From Rhodobacter sp. Har01 (GTDB lineage: Bacteria > Pseudomonadota > Alphaproteobacteria > Rhodobacterales > Rhodobacteraceae): DNA of 64,000 nt. Position 1 is the stretch's first letter. Each line of letters begins with the position of its first letter. Both the position numbers and the translations under genes were made by a program. The stretch is taken from positions 1 to 64,000 of the forward strand of contig NZ_JAJCTD010000009.1 of assembly GCF_020564565.1 (NCBI RefSeq). The letters run 5' to 3'. The notes below the pieces were generated by a model, which saw nothing but the letters and a program-made list of their open reading frames with translations, made no database searches and had not been told where the DNA came from. This document shows, piece by piece, positions 20,072 through 28,597 of the stretch.

Positions 20072-20413
20072 ATGAGCTACAAGGCCAAGATCAACGACAT
20101 GCGCGCCGAGTTGCGGGTGATGAACAAGCTGATCCCCGACACGATGGCGGGCTTTTCGGTGCTGTCCAAGGCGGCCAAGGACAGCCCGGCGATCTCGGTG
20201 AAGGAGAAGGAATACGTCGCCCTGGCCATCGCCATCAGCCAGCGCTGCGAGCCTTGCGTGAACTTCCATGTCGAGGCCCTGATGAAGGCCGGTGCGACCC
20301 GGGAAGAACTGGGCGACGTGCTGGCGATGTGCGTGCAGATGGGCGGCGGCCCGTCGGTGATGTATGCCGCCCATGCGCTGGCGGCCTGGGACGAATTTTC
20401 GGCGCCGGCCTGA
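20072..20413 (+). CDS. Carboxymuconolactone decarboxylase/AhpD-like protein
   Basis: 113 residues from ATG 20072 with GGAG upstream. The all-helical CMD/AhpD fold is indicated by KEKEYVALAIAISQRCEPCV, where CEPC plus the following NFH form the CxxCxxxH redox site, and by AGATREELGDVLAMCVQMGG. The paired cysteines point to a peroxidase or disulfide-reductase role rather than the decarboxylase. With a sulfide-type operator in front and sqr nearby, a part in handling persulfide or thiol stress is plausible. That last point is inference. Confidence 0.8.
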   Translation: MSYKAKINDMRAELRVMNKLIPDTMAGFSVLSKAAKDSPAISVKEKEYVALAIAISQRCEPCVNFHVEALMKAGATREELGDVLAMCVQMGGGPSVMYAAHALAAWDEFSAPA

Positions 20414-20478
20414 GGGGCGCGACGGAAACGGGGGCGCCGCGCGTATCATATTTCGGAAACGGAATATGGGAGATCGAG

Positions 20479-21000
20479 ATGATCACGCGCGCGCTTTCCA
20501 TCGCTTTTGTGCTTTCGCTGGTGGCGACCGCCCCGCAGGCGCAGACCTTTGTGCGCGGGGCGCCCTTCCTGGACAACTGGGACCGCGACGGCGACGGCGC
20601 GGTCACTCTGGCCGAGGCCACCGAACGCCGCGGCGAGATCTTCACCACCTTCGATGCGGACGAGGACGGCAGTCTTTCGGCCGCCGAATTCGCCGCGCTG
20701 GATGAAACCCGCGTGGCGATGCGCACCCAGATGCAGGACACCATGGCCGGCACGGGCATGGGTCAGGGGATGGGCCAGGGGATGGGCCAGGGGATGGGCA
20801 AGGGTCGGGGCAAGGGCAACGGGCGGGGCCTGGGCATGGCCATGGCCGGACCCGAGGGATTCCAGCGGGCGATGACCGACACCGATGGCGACGGGCAGGT
20901 GACGCGGGCGGAATTCGTCGACTTCACGCCCACCTTCTTCGCCCGGCGGGACCGCAACGGCGACGGGCGGATTTCGTCGGAGGATTTCGGCCGCAACTGA
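20479..21000 (+). CDS. Secreted EF-hand calcium-binding protein with GMGQ repeats
   Basis: 173 residues. Signal peptide ITRALSIAFVLSLVATAPQA is followed by four EF-hand loops: DRDGDGAVTLAEA, DADEDGSLSAAEF, DTDGDGQVTRAEF and DRNGDGRISSEDF. Between the second and third loops is a flexible tract of GMGQ units (four, then GMGKGRGKGNGRG), near residues 93-115. It is probably periplasmic and calcium-binding; no enzyme motif is seen. ATG 20479 has GGGAGATCGAG directly upstream. It follows the CMD gene by 65 nt on the same strand. Confidence 0.82.
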   Translation: MITRALSIAFVLSLVATAPQAQTFVRGAPFLDNWDRDGDGAVTLAEATERRGEIFTTFDADEDGSLSAAEFAALDETRVAMRTQMQDTMAGTGMGQGMGQGMGQGMGKGRGKGNGRGLGMAMAGPEGFQRAMTDTDGDGQVTRAEFVDFTPTFFARRDRNGDGRISSEDFGRN

Positions 21001-21058
21001 CCCGGCCGGCCGCAACCGGGGCGTGACAAGCGCCGCGGCTTCGGCCAGCATGCCGGCC

Positions 21059-21871
21059 ATGATGCGCCCCCTGATCCTGTCGCTTTGCCTTGTGCTTGCC
21101 GCCTGTGGCGGCCCCCGCGGCCCCGCCGCCCATGCCCCCGATGCCCGCCCTGCCGCCGCGATTCCGGCCGGGCAAGTCACCGCGCCCAACTTTGCCGATG
21201 CCGATCCGGTGGACGGCTGGAACGGGCGGCCGCCGCAGGCCTATCCGGTGCACGGGCTGGACGTCTCGAAGTTCCAGCGCTCGATCGACTGGGAGCTGGC
21301 GCGGGCGAACGGGGTGAACTTCGTCTTCATCAAGGCGACCGAGGGCGGCGACCGGGTGGACGAGATGTTCAAGGACCACTGGCGCGGTGCGGGCCGTGCC
21401 GGGGTGGCGCGGGGGGCCTATCACTTCTTCTACCATTGCCGCCCCGCGATCGAGCAGGCGCGCTGGTTCTTCCGCCATGTGCCACGCACGCCGGGCATGC
21501 TGCCGCCGGTGCTGGACATGGAGTGGACGCCGTTCTCGCCCACCTGCACGATCCGCCGGACGCCGGAAGAGATTCGCCGCGACGCGGAGATCTTCATCCG
21601 GGCGGTGACGCAGCATTACGGGCAGCGGCCGATCCTTTACACCTCGATCGACTTTTTCGAGGACAACCAGATGTGGAAGGTGCAGGGCGCCGAGTTCTGG
21701 CTTCGGGCGGTGGCGAAGCACCCGAAGGACCTGTACGACGGCCACCCCTGGACGTTCTGGCAATATACCTCGACCGGGCTGGTGCCGGGGGTGGGCGGCA
21801 AGGTCGACGTGAACGTCTTCGCCGGCTCGGCCGAGGGCTGGGCCGGCTGGCTGGCGGCGCGGGCGCCATGA
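21059..21871 (+). CDS. GH25 lysozyme-family lipoprotein
   Basis: 270 residues. The N-terminus MMRPLILSLCLVLAACGGPR is a lipoprotein signal with lipobox LAAC. The catalytic domain starts at VHGLDVSKFQRSIDWELA and continues with FVFIKATEGGDRVDEMF, GAYHFFYHC and PPVLDMEWTPF, all GH25 (Chalaropsis-type muramidase) motifs with the acidic DxE pair. It would cut the glycan strands of peptidoglycan. ATG 21059 is chosen because it starts the signal peptide; an upstream GTG at 21023 adds only unrelated residues. It converges on the dehydrogenase gene across a double-palindrome element. Confidence 0.87.
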   Translation: MMRPLILSLCLVLAACGGPRGPAAHAPDARPAAAIPAGQVTAPNFADADPVDGWNGRPPQAYPVHGLDVSKFQRSIDWELARANGVNFVFIKATEGGDRVDEMFKDHWRGAGRAGVARGAYHFFYHCRPAIEQARWFFRHVPRTPGMLPPVLDMEWTPFSPTCTIRRTPEEIRRDAEIFIRAVTQHYGQRPILYTSIDFFEDNQMWKVQGAEFWLRAVAKHPKDLYDGHPWTFWQYTSTGLVPGVGGKVDVNVFAGSAEGWAGWLAARAP

Positions 21872-21882
21872 GCCGGGGAGGC

Positions 21883-21928
21883 GGAATTCGAAGTCGAATT
21901 CCGTCCACGATTTCCGACTTCGGAAATC
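21883..21928. repeat. Double-palindrome intergenic repeat, intact copy
   Basis: GGAATTCGA-AG-TCGAATTCC (21883-21902), spacer GTCCAC, then GATTTCCGA-CT-TCGGAAATC (21909-21928). Both arms are perfect 9-bp stems. The element fills the gap between two convergent genes and could terminate both. It is the near-exact reverse complement of 42311-42356. Confidence 0.85.
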
Positions 21929-21929
21929 G

Positions 21930-24428
21930 TTACCCGTCCAGCCGGATGCGCGCGTTGGCCGGGTCGTGGGGGCTGTCCTCGACCACCACCGCGTCCCATT
22001 CCTTGAGCTGGATCTTGACCTTCAGCTTCGTGCCCACCTCGGCCAGGTCGGGGCGGACATAGCCCATGCCGATCTGCTTGTCGAAGGCGACCGACCAGCC
22101 GCCCGAGGTCAGGCGGCCGATCTTTTCGCCGTTCAGGAGCAGCGCCTCCTTGCCCCAGGGATCGGTATCGGTGGGGCCGTCGATCAGCAGGGTCACGCAT
22201 TTCGACCGGATGCCGGTCTTCAGCATGGCCTCTTTGCCGCGGAAGTCCTTGGTCAGATCGACGAAACGATCCAGCGCGGCCTCGAGCGGCGTTGCGTCGC
22301 GGCCCAGTTCGTTGCCGAAGGCGCGATAGGATTTCTCCTGCCGCAGCCAGTTCTGCGCCCGCGCGCCGACCGGTTTCAGGCCGTGCCTTTCGCCCGCCTT
22401 CAGCAGGAGGTCCCAGAGGTAGCGGCCGAATTCGATGGGATAGTGGAGTTCCCAGCCCAGCTCGCCGGTATAGGCCACGCGGATCGCGCGCACCGGGCAC
22501 ATCCCGAGTTCGATGTTGCGCATCGACAGCCAGGGGAAGCGCTTGTTTGAAAGCACCGTCTCGGGTTCGCGGTCCTTGACGATCTCTTTCAGGATGTCGC
22601 GGGCGGTGGGGCCGGCAAGCGCGAAGACGCCCCATTGGGTGGTGACGTCGTGGATGTCGATGTGCCCGCCGCCGCCGGCCATCCAGTCGTCCGCGGCCTT
22701 CTGCATGAAATCATAGTCATAGGCCGTCCAGGCGCCGGCCGAGATCAGGTAGTATTCGTCCTGCGCCAGCCGGACGATGGTGTATTCGGTGCGGGTGGTG
22801 CCGGCCTCGGTCAGCGCATAGGTCAGGTTGATGCGGCCGACCGAGGGCAGCTTGTTGCAGGTGAAATGGTCGAGGAACGCGGTGGCGCCGGGGCCGCGCA
22901 CCAGATGCTTGGTGAAGGCCGAGGCGTCGATGATGCCGCAGGTTTCGCGCACGGCCTTGGCCTCGGCCACCGCATAGGGCCACCAGGCGCCGCGGCGGAA
23001 GCTGCGGGAATCGTGGTCGTAGCCGGCGGGGGCGCCGACCGGGCCGTAGTAGTTCGGCCGCTCCCAACCGTTCACCTGGCCCATCTGGGCGCCCAGAGCC
23101 AGTTGCCGGTCATAGGCGGGGGCCGTGCGCAGCGGGCGGCAGGCTTCGCGTTCCTCATCCGGGTGGTGCAGGATGAAGACGTGGTTGTAGCATTCCTCGT
23201 TCTTGCGGGCCGCGTATTCCGTGGTCATCCAGGAGCCGTAGCGCTTGGGGTCCAGCGAGGCCATGTCGATCTCGGCCTCGCCTTCGGTCATCAGTTGCGC
23301 CAGGTAATGCCCGGTGCCACCGGCGGCGGTGATGCCGAAGCTGAAGCCCTCGGCCAGCCACATGTTGCGCAGGCCCGGCGCGGGGCCGACCAGCGGGTTG
23401 CCGTCGGGGGTGTAGCAGATCGGGCCGTTGAAATCGTCCTTGAGGCCGACGGTTTCCGAGGACGGCAGCCGGTGGATCATCGAGAGGTATTCCGCCTCGA
23501 TCCGTTCCAGATCCAGCGGGAACAGGTCGGCGCGGAACGCCTCGGGGACGTCATAGAGGAACCGGGCGGGGGCGCCGTATTCGTAGGGGCCCAGAATCCA
23601 GCCGCCGCGTTCTTCGCGGACATACCATTTCGCATCGGCATCGCGCAGCACCGGGTGCTGCGGGTTGGTCTTGCGCCATTCCACCAGCGCGAGGTCGGGT
23701 TCGGTGACGATATACTGGTGCTCGACCGGGATCGCCGGGATCTTGATCCCCAACAGCCGCGCGGTGCGTTGGGCGTGGTTGCCGGTGGCGGTGACGACAT
23801 GTTCGGCGTGGATTTCGAACTTGTCGTCCGAGGGTACAAGGCGCCCGCCGGTTTCCGCCATGCGGGTGCAGGAGACGATCCATTCCGACCCGGTCCAGCG
23901 ATAGGCGTCGACCTGCACCTTGCGTTCCAGCGTGGCGCCGTGCTGGCGGGCGCCCTTGGCCATGGCCTGGGTCACGTCGGCCGGATTGATGTAGCCGTCC
24001 TGCGGGTGATACAGCGCGCCGACCAGATCGTCGGTCCGCACCAGCGGCCAGCGGTCCTTGATCTGCGAGGGGCTAAGGAATTCGTGGTAGACCCCGGCGG
24101 TTTCCGCGACCGACGAATACAGCATGTATTCATCCATCCGCTCCTGCCGCTGCGCCATGCGCAGGTTTCCCACCACGTAGAAGCCGGCATCAAGGCCCGT
24201 CTCGGCCTCCAGGCCCTTGTAGAAATCGACCGAATACTTGTGGATGTGGGTCGTCGCATAGCTCATGTTGAACAGCGGCAGCAGGCCCGCGGCGTGCCAG
24301 GTCGAGCCGCTGGTCAGTTCGTCGCGTTCCACCAGCATGGTGTCCCAGCCGGCCTTGGCCAGGTGATAGGCGATGCCGGTGCCGACGGCGCCGCCACCGA
24401 CGACAAGGGCTTTGACATGCGTCTTCAT
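21930..24428 (-). CDS. Dimethylglycine/sarcosine dehydrogenase-like flavoprotein with GcvT domain
   Basis: 832 residues. The N-terminal DAO/FAD domain starts KALVVGGGAVGTGIAYHLAK, with SGSTWHAAGLLPLFN (flavin-attachment region) and ATGNHAQRTARLLG. The second half is a folate-binding aminomethyltransferase (GcvT-like) domain: YALTEAGTTRTEYTIVRLAQ, FALAGPTARDIL, RVAYTGELGWELHYP. This is the layout of enzymes that demethylate dimethylglycine or sarcosine, passing C1 units to tetrahydrofolate. ATG 24428 follows GGGAG. The open frame continues upstream into a broken gene; that extension is not part of this protein. Exact substrate is not decided. Confidence 0.85.
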   Translation of the reverse strand: MKTHVKALVVGGGAVGTGIAYHLAKAGWDTMLVERDELTSGSTWHAAGLLPLFNMSYATTHIHKYSVDFYKGLEAETGLDAGFYVVGNLRMAQRQERMDEYMLYSSVAETAGVYHEFLSPSQIKDRWPLVRTDDLVGALYHPQDGYINPADVTQAMAKGARQHGATLERKVQVDAYRWTGSEWIVSCTRMAETGGRLVPSDDKFEIHAEHVVTATGNHAQRTARLLGIKIPAIPVEHQYIVTEPDLALVEWRKTNPQHPVLRDADAKWYVREERGGWILGPYEYGAPARFLYDVPEAFRADLFPLDLERIEAEYLSMIHRLPSSETVGLKDDFNGPICYTPDGNPLVGPAPGLRNMWLAEGFSFGITAAGGTGHYLAQLMTEGEAEIDMASLDPKRYGSWMTTEYAARKNEECYNHVFILHHPDEEREACRPLRTAPAYDRQLALGAQMGQVNGWERPNYYGPVGAPAGYDHDSRSFRRGAWWPYAVAEAKAVRETCGIIDASAFTKHLVRGPGATAFLDHFTCNKLPSVGRINLTYALTEAGTTRTEYTIVRLAQDEYYLISAGAWTAYDYDFMQKAADDWMAGGGGHIDIHDVTTQWGVFALAGPTARDILKEIVKDREPETVLSNKRFPWLSMRNIELGMCPVRAIRVAYTGELGWELHYPIEFGRYLWDLLLKAGERHGLKPVGARAQNWLRQEKSYRAFGNELGRDATPLEAALDRFVDLTKDFRGKEAMLKTGIRSKCVTLLIDGPTDTDPWGKEALLLNGEKIGRLTSGGWSVAFDKQIGMGYVRPDLAEVGTKLKVKIQLKEWDAVVVEDSPHDPANARIRLDG

Positions 24429-25267
24429 GGCGCGACTCCCGTTGGGTTTGGCCGCAATCTGGCGCAAACCAGCCGCGCGCGTAAGCACCAGCCGACCCAT
24501 CGGGGCCAGAATGCGACAGCGCGTCGCCCAGGACATGACGAGGCCCGCGCCCAGCCGATGGCCAGCCACTGGCTGTGGCAGGACGACCTGCAGCGCCGCC
24601 ATGCCCAGCAGGGCAAGCAGCTGCAACGTCTCGGTCTCGGGCGCGGTGAAAATGACCTCGACGGCGATCACACCGCCGATCTCGACCAGGAAGCGGTCAT
24701 GGCCGACAGGCTCGTCCTGTCCGGTCCGAACCACGCCTGAGACCTTTGGCGGACGCTGGACCGGCGTCTCTCCGCTCTCGACGAAACGCAGCGCCGCCAT
24801 GTCGCCGTTGATGCGCAGCGCGATCAGACCCTGCCCAGTGTCATGGATCGCCGCGGCCCCGAACCGACGCATATGGCGGCAGTTTCGGCAAAATCGTCCC
24901 GAATGTCGTTGGTGGTGCTGACGGCCACCAGCATTTCGCGGAAGGTCGCGCCGGTCTGCACCTCTGCCTCGGCCATGGTCCAGTCGCGCCGCTTCCAGCC
25001 CTGGGGCGCGGCGGGCAGAAGTCCGGGCACATCGGCCGGAGAAAACCGCAGGATGCCGTTCGCCGACGCCTGACAGACGCCGGTGCAGGTTCCGGCCATG
25101 CGCCGCAGCGCCCGGACCGGGATGTCGTCGATCGCGATGACAAGGTGGCCGTCTCCGGTCAGGCCGGAGTCCCCCGACGGAACCAGCCGCACGATCTACA
25201 GCAGAATGAAGACCAGCAGGGCGACACCGCCGATCAGCGGAGCCCGGGCGACGGCCCGGATGGTCAT
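24429..25267 (-). pseudogene. Broken paralogue of the neighbouring membrane-anchored protein
   Basis: From ATG 25267 (GGAGACC upstream) the frame reads MTIRAVARAPLIGGVALLVF ILL, a membrane helix. It then meets TAG at 25196-25198 and continues in the same frame as IVRLVPSGDSGLTGDGHLVI... to about 24872, where the sense reading moves to the next frame (MRRFGAAAIHDTGQGLIAL...). Its middle and end pair with the intact neighbour: PQGWKRRDW with PEGWIMRPA, and FLVEIGGVIAVEVIFTAPET with LLTAQVGNQIHLRILAAKSM. No own stop is found before the dehydrogenase start. One amber stop plus one frameshift make expression of the full protein unlikely, unless the sequence is in error. Confidence 0.65.
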
Positions 25268-25307
25268 TCGCAGGTCTCCTGACCGGATTGGCGGCGCCGG
25301 GCCAGTG

Positions 25308-26357
25308 CTATTCTTCGGCAGGCTGTTCCGCCTCTTCGACAATGCCGCAGGCCTTGCGGCTGTCTTCCTTGCGGCAGCCCTCGTCCAGCAGCTTACCACC
25401 GGTCTCGAAGGTGCTGTCCTTGCCTTCTCCGGTGCCCTTGCGCACCTTGATGCCAGTATCCTCGTCGGTGGTGATGCCCTTTTCGGCGTCTGCCTCCCTC
25501 TTCCGCTCGGCTTCGCGTTCTGCCTCGCGGATGGCTTGCTCTTCCGCCCGCCGTTGCCGTTCGACCTCGCGCTCGGCTTCGAAGGCCTTGCGCGATTCCG
25601 CATCCAGCACCGCGGCCAGCACGATCACCGGAACCTCGCCCAGGCCGGAGGTCTTTTCCACCACGCTCGCGTTCATCGCCGGCACGTTCAGCGTGGTCAG
25701 GAAGGGCAGCAGGTCTTCGTCCTTCATCGACTTCGCGGCCAGGATGCGCAGGTGGATCTGGTTTCCGACCTGGGCGGTCAGCAGGCGCGCGCCATAGTTG
25801 TCGGGCAGTCTCGACTCGCCGATGTCAAGGCCGCGGACCGTTGCGAAGTCGCTGCCGTAAAGCTCCATGCCCATCATCTGCAACTCGAACTTCTGGGCCA
25901 TGGCCATGAAGCTGGTGAACACGAAATCCGGGTAGCGGACCAGTTCGATGACGACCTTGCGGGCGCCCTTCTCGTAGGTGAACTTGGCCGTGGTGACGCC
26001 CTTGCCGGGGCGCGGTTCGACCACGGCACGGAGCAGCTTGGCCTTTTCGCCCTTGGCGCCGGGCGGCAGGAAGGGTTCGGCGTCGTTCGCCTCGGCGGGC
26101 CGCATGATCCAGCCTTCGGGCGGCTTCGGCAGCATGCTGGCCAGCGCTTCCACGGTATCGACGGCGTTTGCCTTGCCGTCGCCGCCACTGAGCAGGCCGG
26201 CGATCTGCACCAGGCCCGAGGCATAGGTGTAGAACGAGATCGGCTCTTCGCCACGCTCTCGGGCGGCACGGGAGATGATCGTGTAATCGACGGCAAGATA
26301 GGCGCCCAGACCCAGCAGGCTGAACACCAGCGAGACGACGAAAGACAATGCGCGCAT
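25308..26357 (-). CDS. Hypothetical membrane-anchored protein with charged helical tail
   Basis: 349 residues. A single N-terminal membrane helix (residues 5-25, LSFVVSLVFSLLGLGAYLAV) is followed by a globular part with PKPPEGWIMRPAEANDAEPF and RLLTAQVGNQIHLRILAAKS. Near residues 255-300 a very charged helix (RKAFEAEREVERQRRAEEQA) could be a coiled coil. The C-terminus has two Cys (EGCRKEDSRKAC). I do not know the family. ATG 26357 has GGGGG upstream. A decayed sister gene lies immediately downstream on the same strand, so the pair arose by tandem duplication. Confidence 0.65.
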   Translation of the reverse strand: MRALSFVVSLVFSLLGLGAYLAVDYTIISRAARERGEEPISFYTYASGLVQIAGLLSGGDGKANAVDTVEALASMLPKPPEGWIMRPAEANDAEPFLPPGAKGEKAKLLRAVVEPRPGKGVTTAKFTYEKGARKVVIELVRYPDFVFTSFMAMAQKFELQMMGMELYGSDFATVRGLDIGESRLPDNYGARLLTAQVGNQIHLRILAAKSMKDEDLLPFLTTLNVPAMNASVVEKTSGLGEVPVIVLAAVLDAESRKAFEAEREVERQRRAEEQAIREAEREAERKREADAEKGITTDEDTGIKVRKGTGEGKDSTFETGGKLLDEGCRKEDSRKACGIVEEAEQPAEE

Positions 26358-26465
26358 GCGCGTAACCCCCAAGACCGCGCCAGTGTGGCACGGACGTCCA
26401 GGTTCGGGATTAGCCCGCGATTGCGGCAGGCTTCGGGCAAGGCCGGGGCAGTTTTCGTGCGCCGC

Positions 26466-27257
26466 TCAGGCGAGGCGCATTCGACCCAGGGCCGCCGAAA
26501 GCGCGAAGACGGCCGAGGCGGCGACGATGATCGAGGGGCCGGCGGGGGTGTCCTGCCACAGCGACAGTTGCAGCCCGGCCAGCGTGGCGATGGCGCCGAT
26601 CAGCGCGGCGCCCAGAGCCATGCCTTCCGGGCTGCGCGCCAGCCCGCGGGCGGCGGCGGCGGGGATGATGAGCATCGCCGCGATCAACAGCGCGCCGACG
26701 ACCTTGAGCGCGACCGCCACGGTCAGCGCCATGGCCAGCACCAGCACCAGCCGTTCGCGGTTGGGGTTGACGCCGCTGGCGTGGGCAAGGTCTTCGCTCA
26801 GCGTGCTGGTCAGCAACGCCTGCCAGCGCCAGAGCAGCAACCCGACCACCGCCGCCGCACCGGCCCAGATCAGCGCGAGGTCGGTTTTCGACACCGCCAG
26901 GATATCGCCGAAGAGATAGGCCGAGAGATCGGTGCGGACAGCGGGAAAATAGCTGACCCCGACCAGCCCGAAGGCCAGCGCGGAATGCGCCAGCACGCCA
27001 AGCGTGGTGTCCATTGCCCAGCCGCGTGCGGCCAGGCCCGCCACGGTGACCGCCATCGCGGTGGCCACGACCAGGGTGCCGGCAGCGATGGGCAGGTCGG
27101 TCGCCAGCGCCAGCGCCACGCCCAGCACCGCGGCATGTGCCGTGGCATCGCCGAAATAGGCCATCCTGCGCCAGACGACGAAGGCGCCGAGCGGGCCGGT
27201 GGCCAGGGCCAGCCCCACTCCGGCAAGGGCGGCACGGATCAGGAAATCGTCAAGCAT
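26466..27257 (-). CDS. znuB: Zinc ABC transporter permease
   Basis: 263 residues with about seven to eight membrane helices. It has the ABC-3 family features GDATAHAAVLGVALALAT near residue 38, SYFPAVRTDLSAYLFGDILA, and VVGALLIAAMLIIPAAAARG. It forms the zinc channel with ZnuC. ATG 27257 (MLDDFLIRAAL) overlaps the znuC stop by a few bases, so the reading from further upstream (27323), which would run through the znuC His tail, is rejected. Confidence 0.92.
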   Translation of the reverse strand: MLDDFLIRAALAGVGLALATGPLGAFVVWRRMAYFGDATAHAAVLGVALALATDLPIAAGTLVVATAMAVTVAGLAARGWAMDTTLGVLAHSALAFGLVGVSYFPAVRTDLSAYLFGDILAVSKTDLALIWAGAAAVVGLLLWRWQALLTSTLSEDLAHASGVNPNRERLVLVLAMALTVAVALKVVGALLIAAMLIIPAAAARGLARSPEGMALGAALIGAIATLAGLQLSLWQDTPAGPSIIVAASAVFALSAALGRMRLA

Positions 27258-28014
27258 GATCGTGCGCGTGATGATGATGGTGGTCGTGGCCATGCTCTGG
27301 CCCCGCCGAATGATCGTGGTCATGCTCGTGACGATACAGCGCCAGCGCGCCTTGGGTGCCCAGCCCGAACAGCGCGCGGTATTCCGGGGCAGATGAGACC
27401 ACCCGCGGCGTGCCCTCGCAGCAGACGTGGCCGTTCAGGCAGATCACCCGGTCAGAGGCCGCCATCACCACATGCAAATCATGGCTGACCATCAGCACCG
27501 CGCAGCCGGTGTCGGCCCGGACCTCCTCGATCAGCCGGTAGAAGCCGGCCTCGCCGGGCTGGTCCAGGCTTTGCGTGGGTTCGTCCAGCAACAGCACCTG
27601 CGGCCGGTTCAACAGCGCCCGCGCCAGCAGCACCCGCTGCAACTGCCCGCCCGAAAGCGCGGTCAGCTGGGTCGCCTCTTCGCCCGCCATGCCCACCCTC
27701 GCCAGCACCGCCGCCGCCTCGGCTGCGCTGACGCGGGTGGGCAGCGACAGGAACCGCCGCACCGACATCGGCATCGTGCGGTCGATGGCCAGCTTTTGCG
27801 GCACATAGCCCAGCCGCAGGCCAGGGGTCCGCGCGATCTGCCCCTCGGCCACCGGCACGATGCCCAGAAGCGCCCGGATCAGTGTGGACTTGCCCGAGCC
27901 GTTGGGCCCAACAACGGTGACGATCTCGCCCGGGTCCAGCCGCAAGGACACGTCGTGCAGCACCTCTTCGCCGCCCAGGCGGACGCAGATGTGGGTGGCG
28001 GTGATCAGGCTCAT
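27250..28014 (-). CDS. znuC: Zinc ABC transporter ATPase with His-rich tail
   Basis: 254 residues. Walker A is GPNGSGKSTLI (near residue 38), signature LSGGQLQRVLLARAL, Walker B VLLLDEPTQSLD, and H-loop MVSHDLHVV. The last ~25 residues, HEHDHDHSAGPEHGHDHHHH..., are a cytoplasmic histidine/aspartate run able to bind zinc. It overlaps zur at 28011-28014 (ATGA) and znuB at the other end, so zur-znuC-znuB is one operon. Confidence 0.94.
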   Translation of the reverse strand: MSLITATHICVRLGGEEVLHDVSLRLDPGEIVTVVGPNGSGKSTLIRALLGIVPVAEGQIARTPGLRLGYVPQKLAIDRTMPMSVRRFLSLPTRVSAAEAAAVLARVGMAGEEATQLTALSGGQLQRVLLARALLNRPQVLLLDEPTQSLDQPGEAGFYRLIEEVRADTGCAVLMVSHDLHVVMAASDRVICLNGHVCCEGTPRVVSSAPEYRALFGLGTQGALALYRHEHDHDHSAGPEHGHDHHHHHAHDHA

Positions 28015-28526
28015 GCCGCCCCCTCCGCGCAGGCCGGGCAGAGGCCCAGCGCCTCGACCGTCAGGCGTTCGATGGCAAAGCCCATGGCGCCGGCGGCCGC
28101 GTCCAGCGCGGCGCGGACCGGGGCGCCGGGGGCCTCGGCGACCGACTGGCAGGCGCGGCAGATCAGGAACACCGGGGCATGCGCCTCGCCGGGGTGCATG
28201 CAGGCGGCAAAGGCGTTCAGCCGGCGGATGCGGTGGACGAAGCCATGTTCCTCAAGGAATTCCAGCGCGCGATAAGCGACCGGGGGCTGGTTGCCATAAC
28301 CCTCGGCCGCCAGCCGGTTCAGCACGTCATAGGCGCCCAGCGCGCGGTGGCTTTCGAGCAGGATTTCCAGCACCCGCCGCCGCACCGGGGTCAGCCGGGC
28401 ACCCGCGGCGCCTGCCAGCATCTCGGCCCGGGCCAGCACGTCGGTCGCGCAATGGGCGTGGTCGTGCGGGCCGAAGGCGGCCGCAGGATCGGCACAGCCG
28501 GGGCATCGGGCAGGATCATGAGCCAT
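28011..28526 (-). CDS. zur: Zinc uptake regulator, Fur family
   Basis: 171 residues. DNA-binding domain LTPVRRRVLEILLESHRALG, AYDVLNRLAAEGYGNQPPVAYRALEFLEEHG; dimerisation part with CMHPGEAHAPVFLICRACQS and a final CPAC, the two CxxC structural zinc pairs. An extra N-terminal CPGC and HDHAHC segment adds further metal ligands. It represses zinc uptake genes when zinc is bound. It is first in an operon with znuCB and divergent from znuA, with a Zur-like box between. Confidence 0.92.
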   Translation of the reverse strand: MAHDPARCPGCADPAAAFGPHDHAHCATDVLARAEMLAGAAGARLTPVRRRVLEILLESHRALGAYDVLNRLAAEGYGNQPPVAYRALEFLEEHGFVHRIRRLNAFAACMHPGEAHAPVFLICRACQSVAEAPGAPVRAALDAAAGAMGFAIERLTVEALGLCPACAEGAA

Positions 28527-28543
28527 CTACGGCCTCTTGACGT

Positions 28544-28556
28544 GTTATGATATTAC
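28544..28556. promoter_or_regulatory. Zur-like operator between zur and znuA
   Basis: GTTATGATATTAC is close to the GTTATnnnATAAC-like inverted repeat of alphaproteobacterial Zur sites, with one mismatched base per arm pair. It lies 17 nt before zur and 41 nt before znuA, so one site could control both directions. Confidence 0.6.
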
Positions 28557-28597
28557 ATACATAGACTCTGGACCTCGCGTTCGAAAGGCCTTGCACA

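Noticed and set aside
20770..20830. Short direct repeats as a CRISPR or tandem array
   Set aside because: They are in-frame GMGQ codons of the EF-hand protein; no spacers or cas genes are present.
22635..24740. A 701-codon plus-strand frame opposite the dimethylglycine dehydrogenase-like gene
   Set aside because: Antisense shadow with repetitive Gly/Val/Asp composition and no domain.
21930..24872. A single 980-residue dehydrogenase starting at 24872
   Set aside because: The FAD motif begins at 24419 after a good ribosome binding site at 24428. The upstream part is the frame-shifted paralogue remnant that happens to lack a stop.
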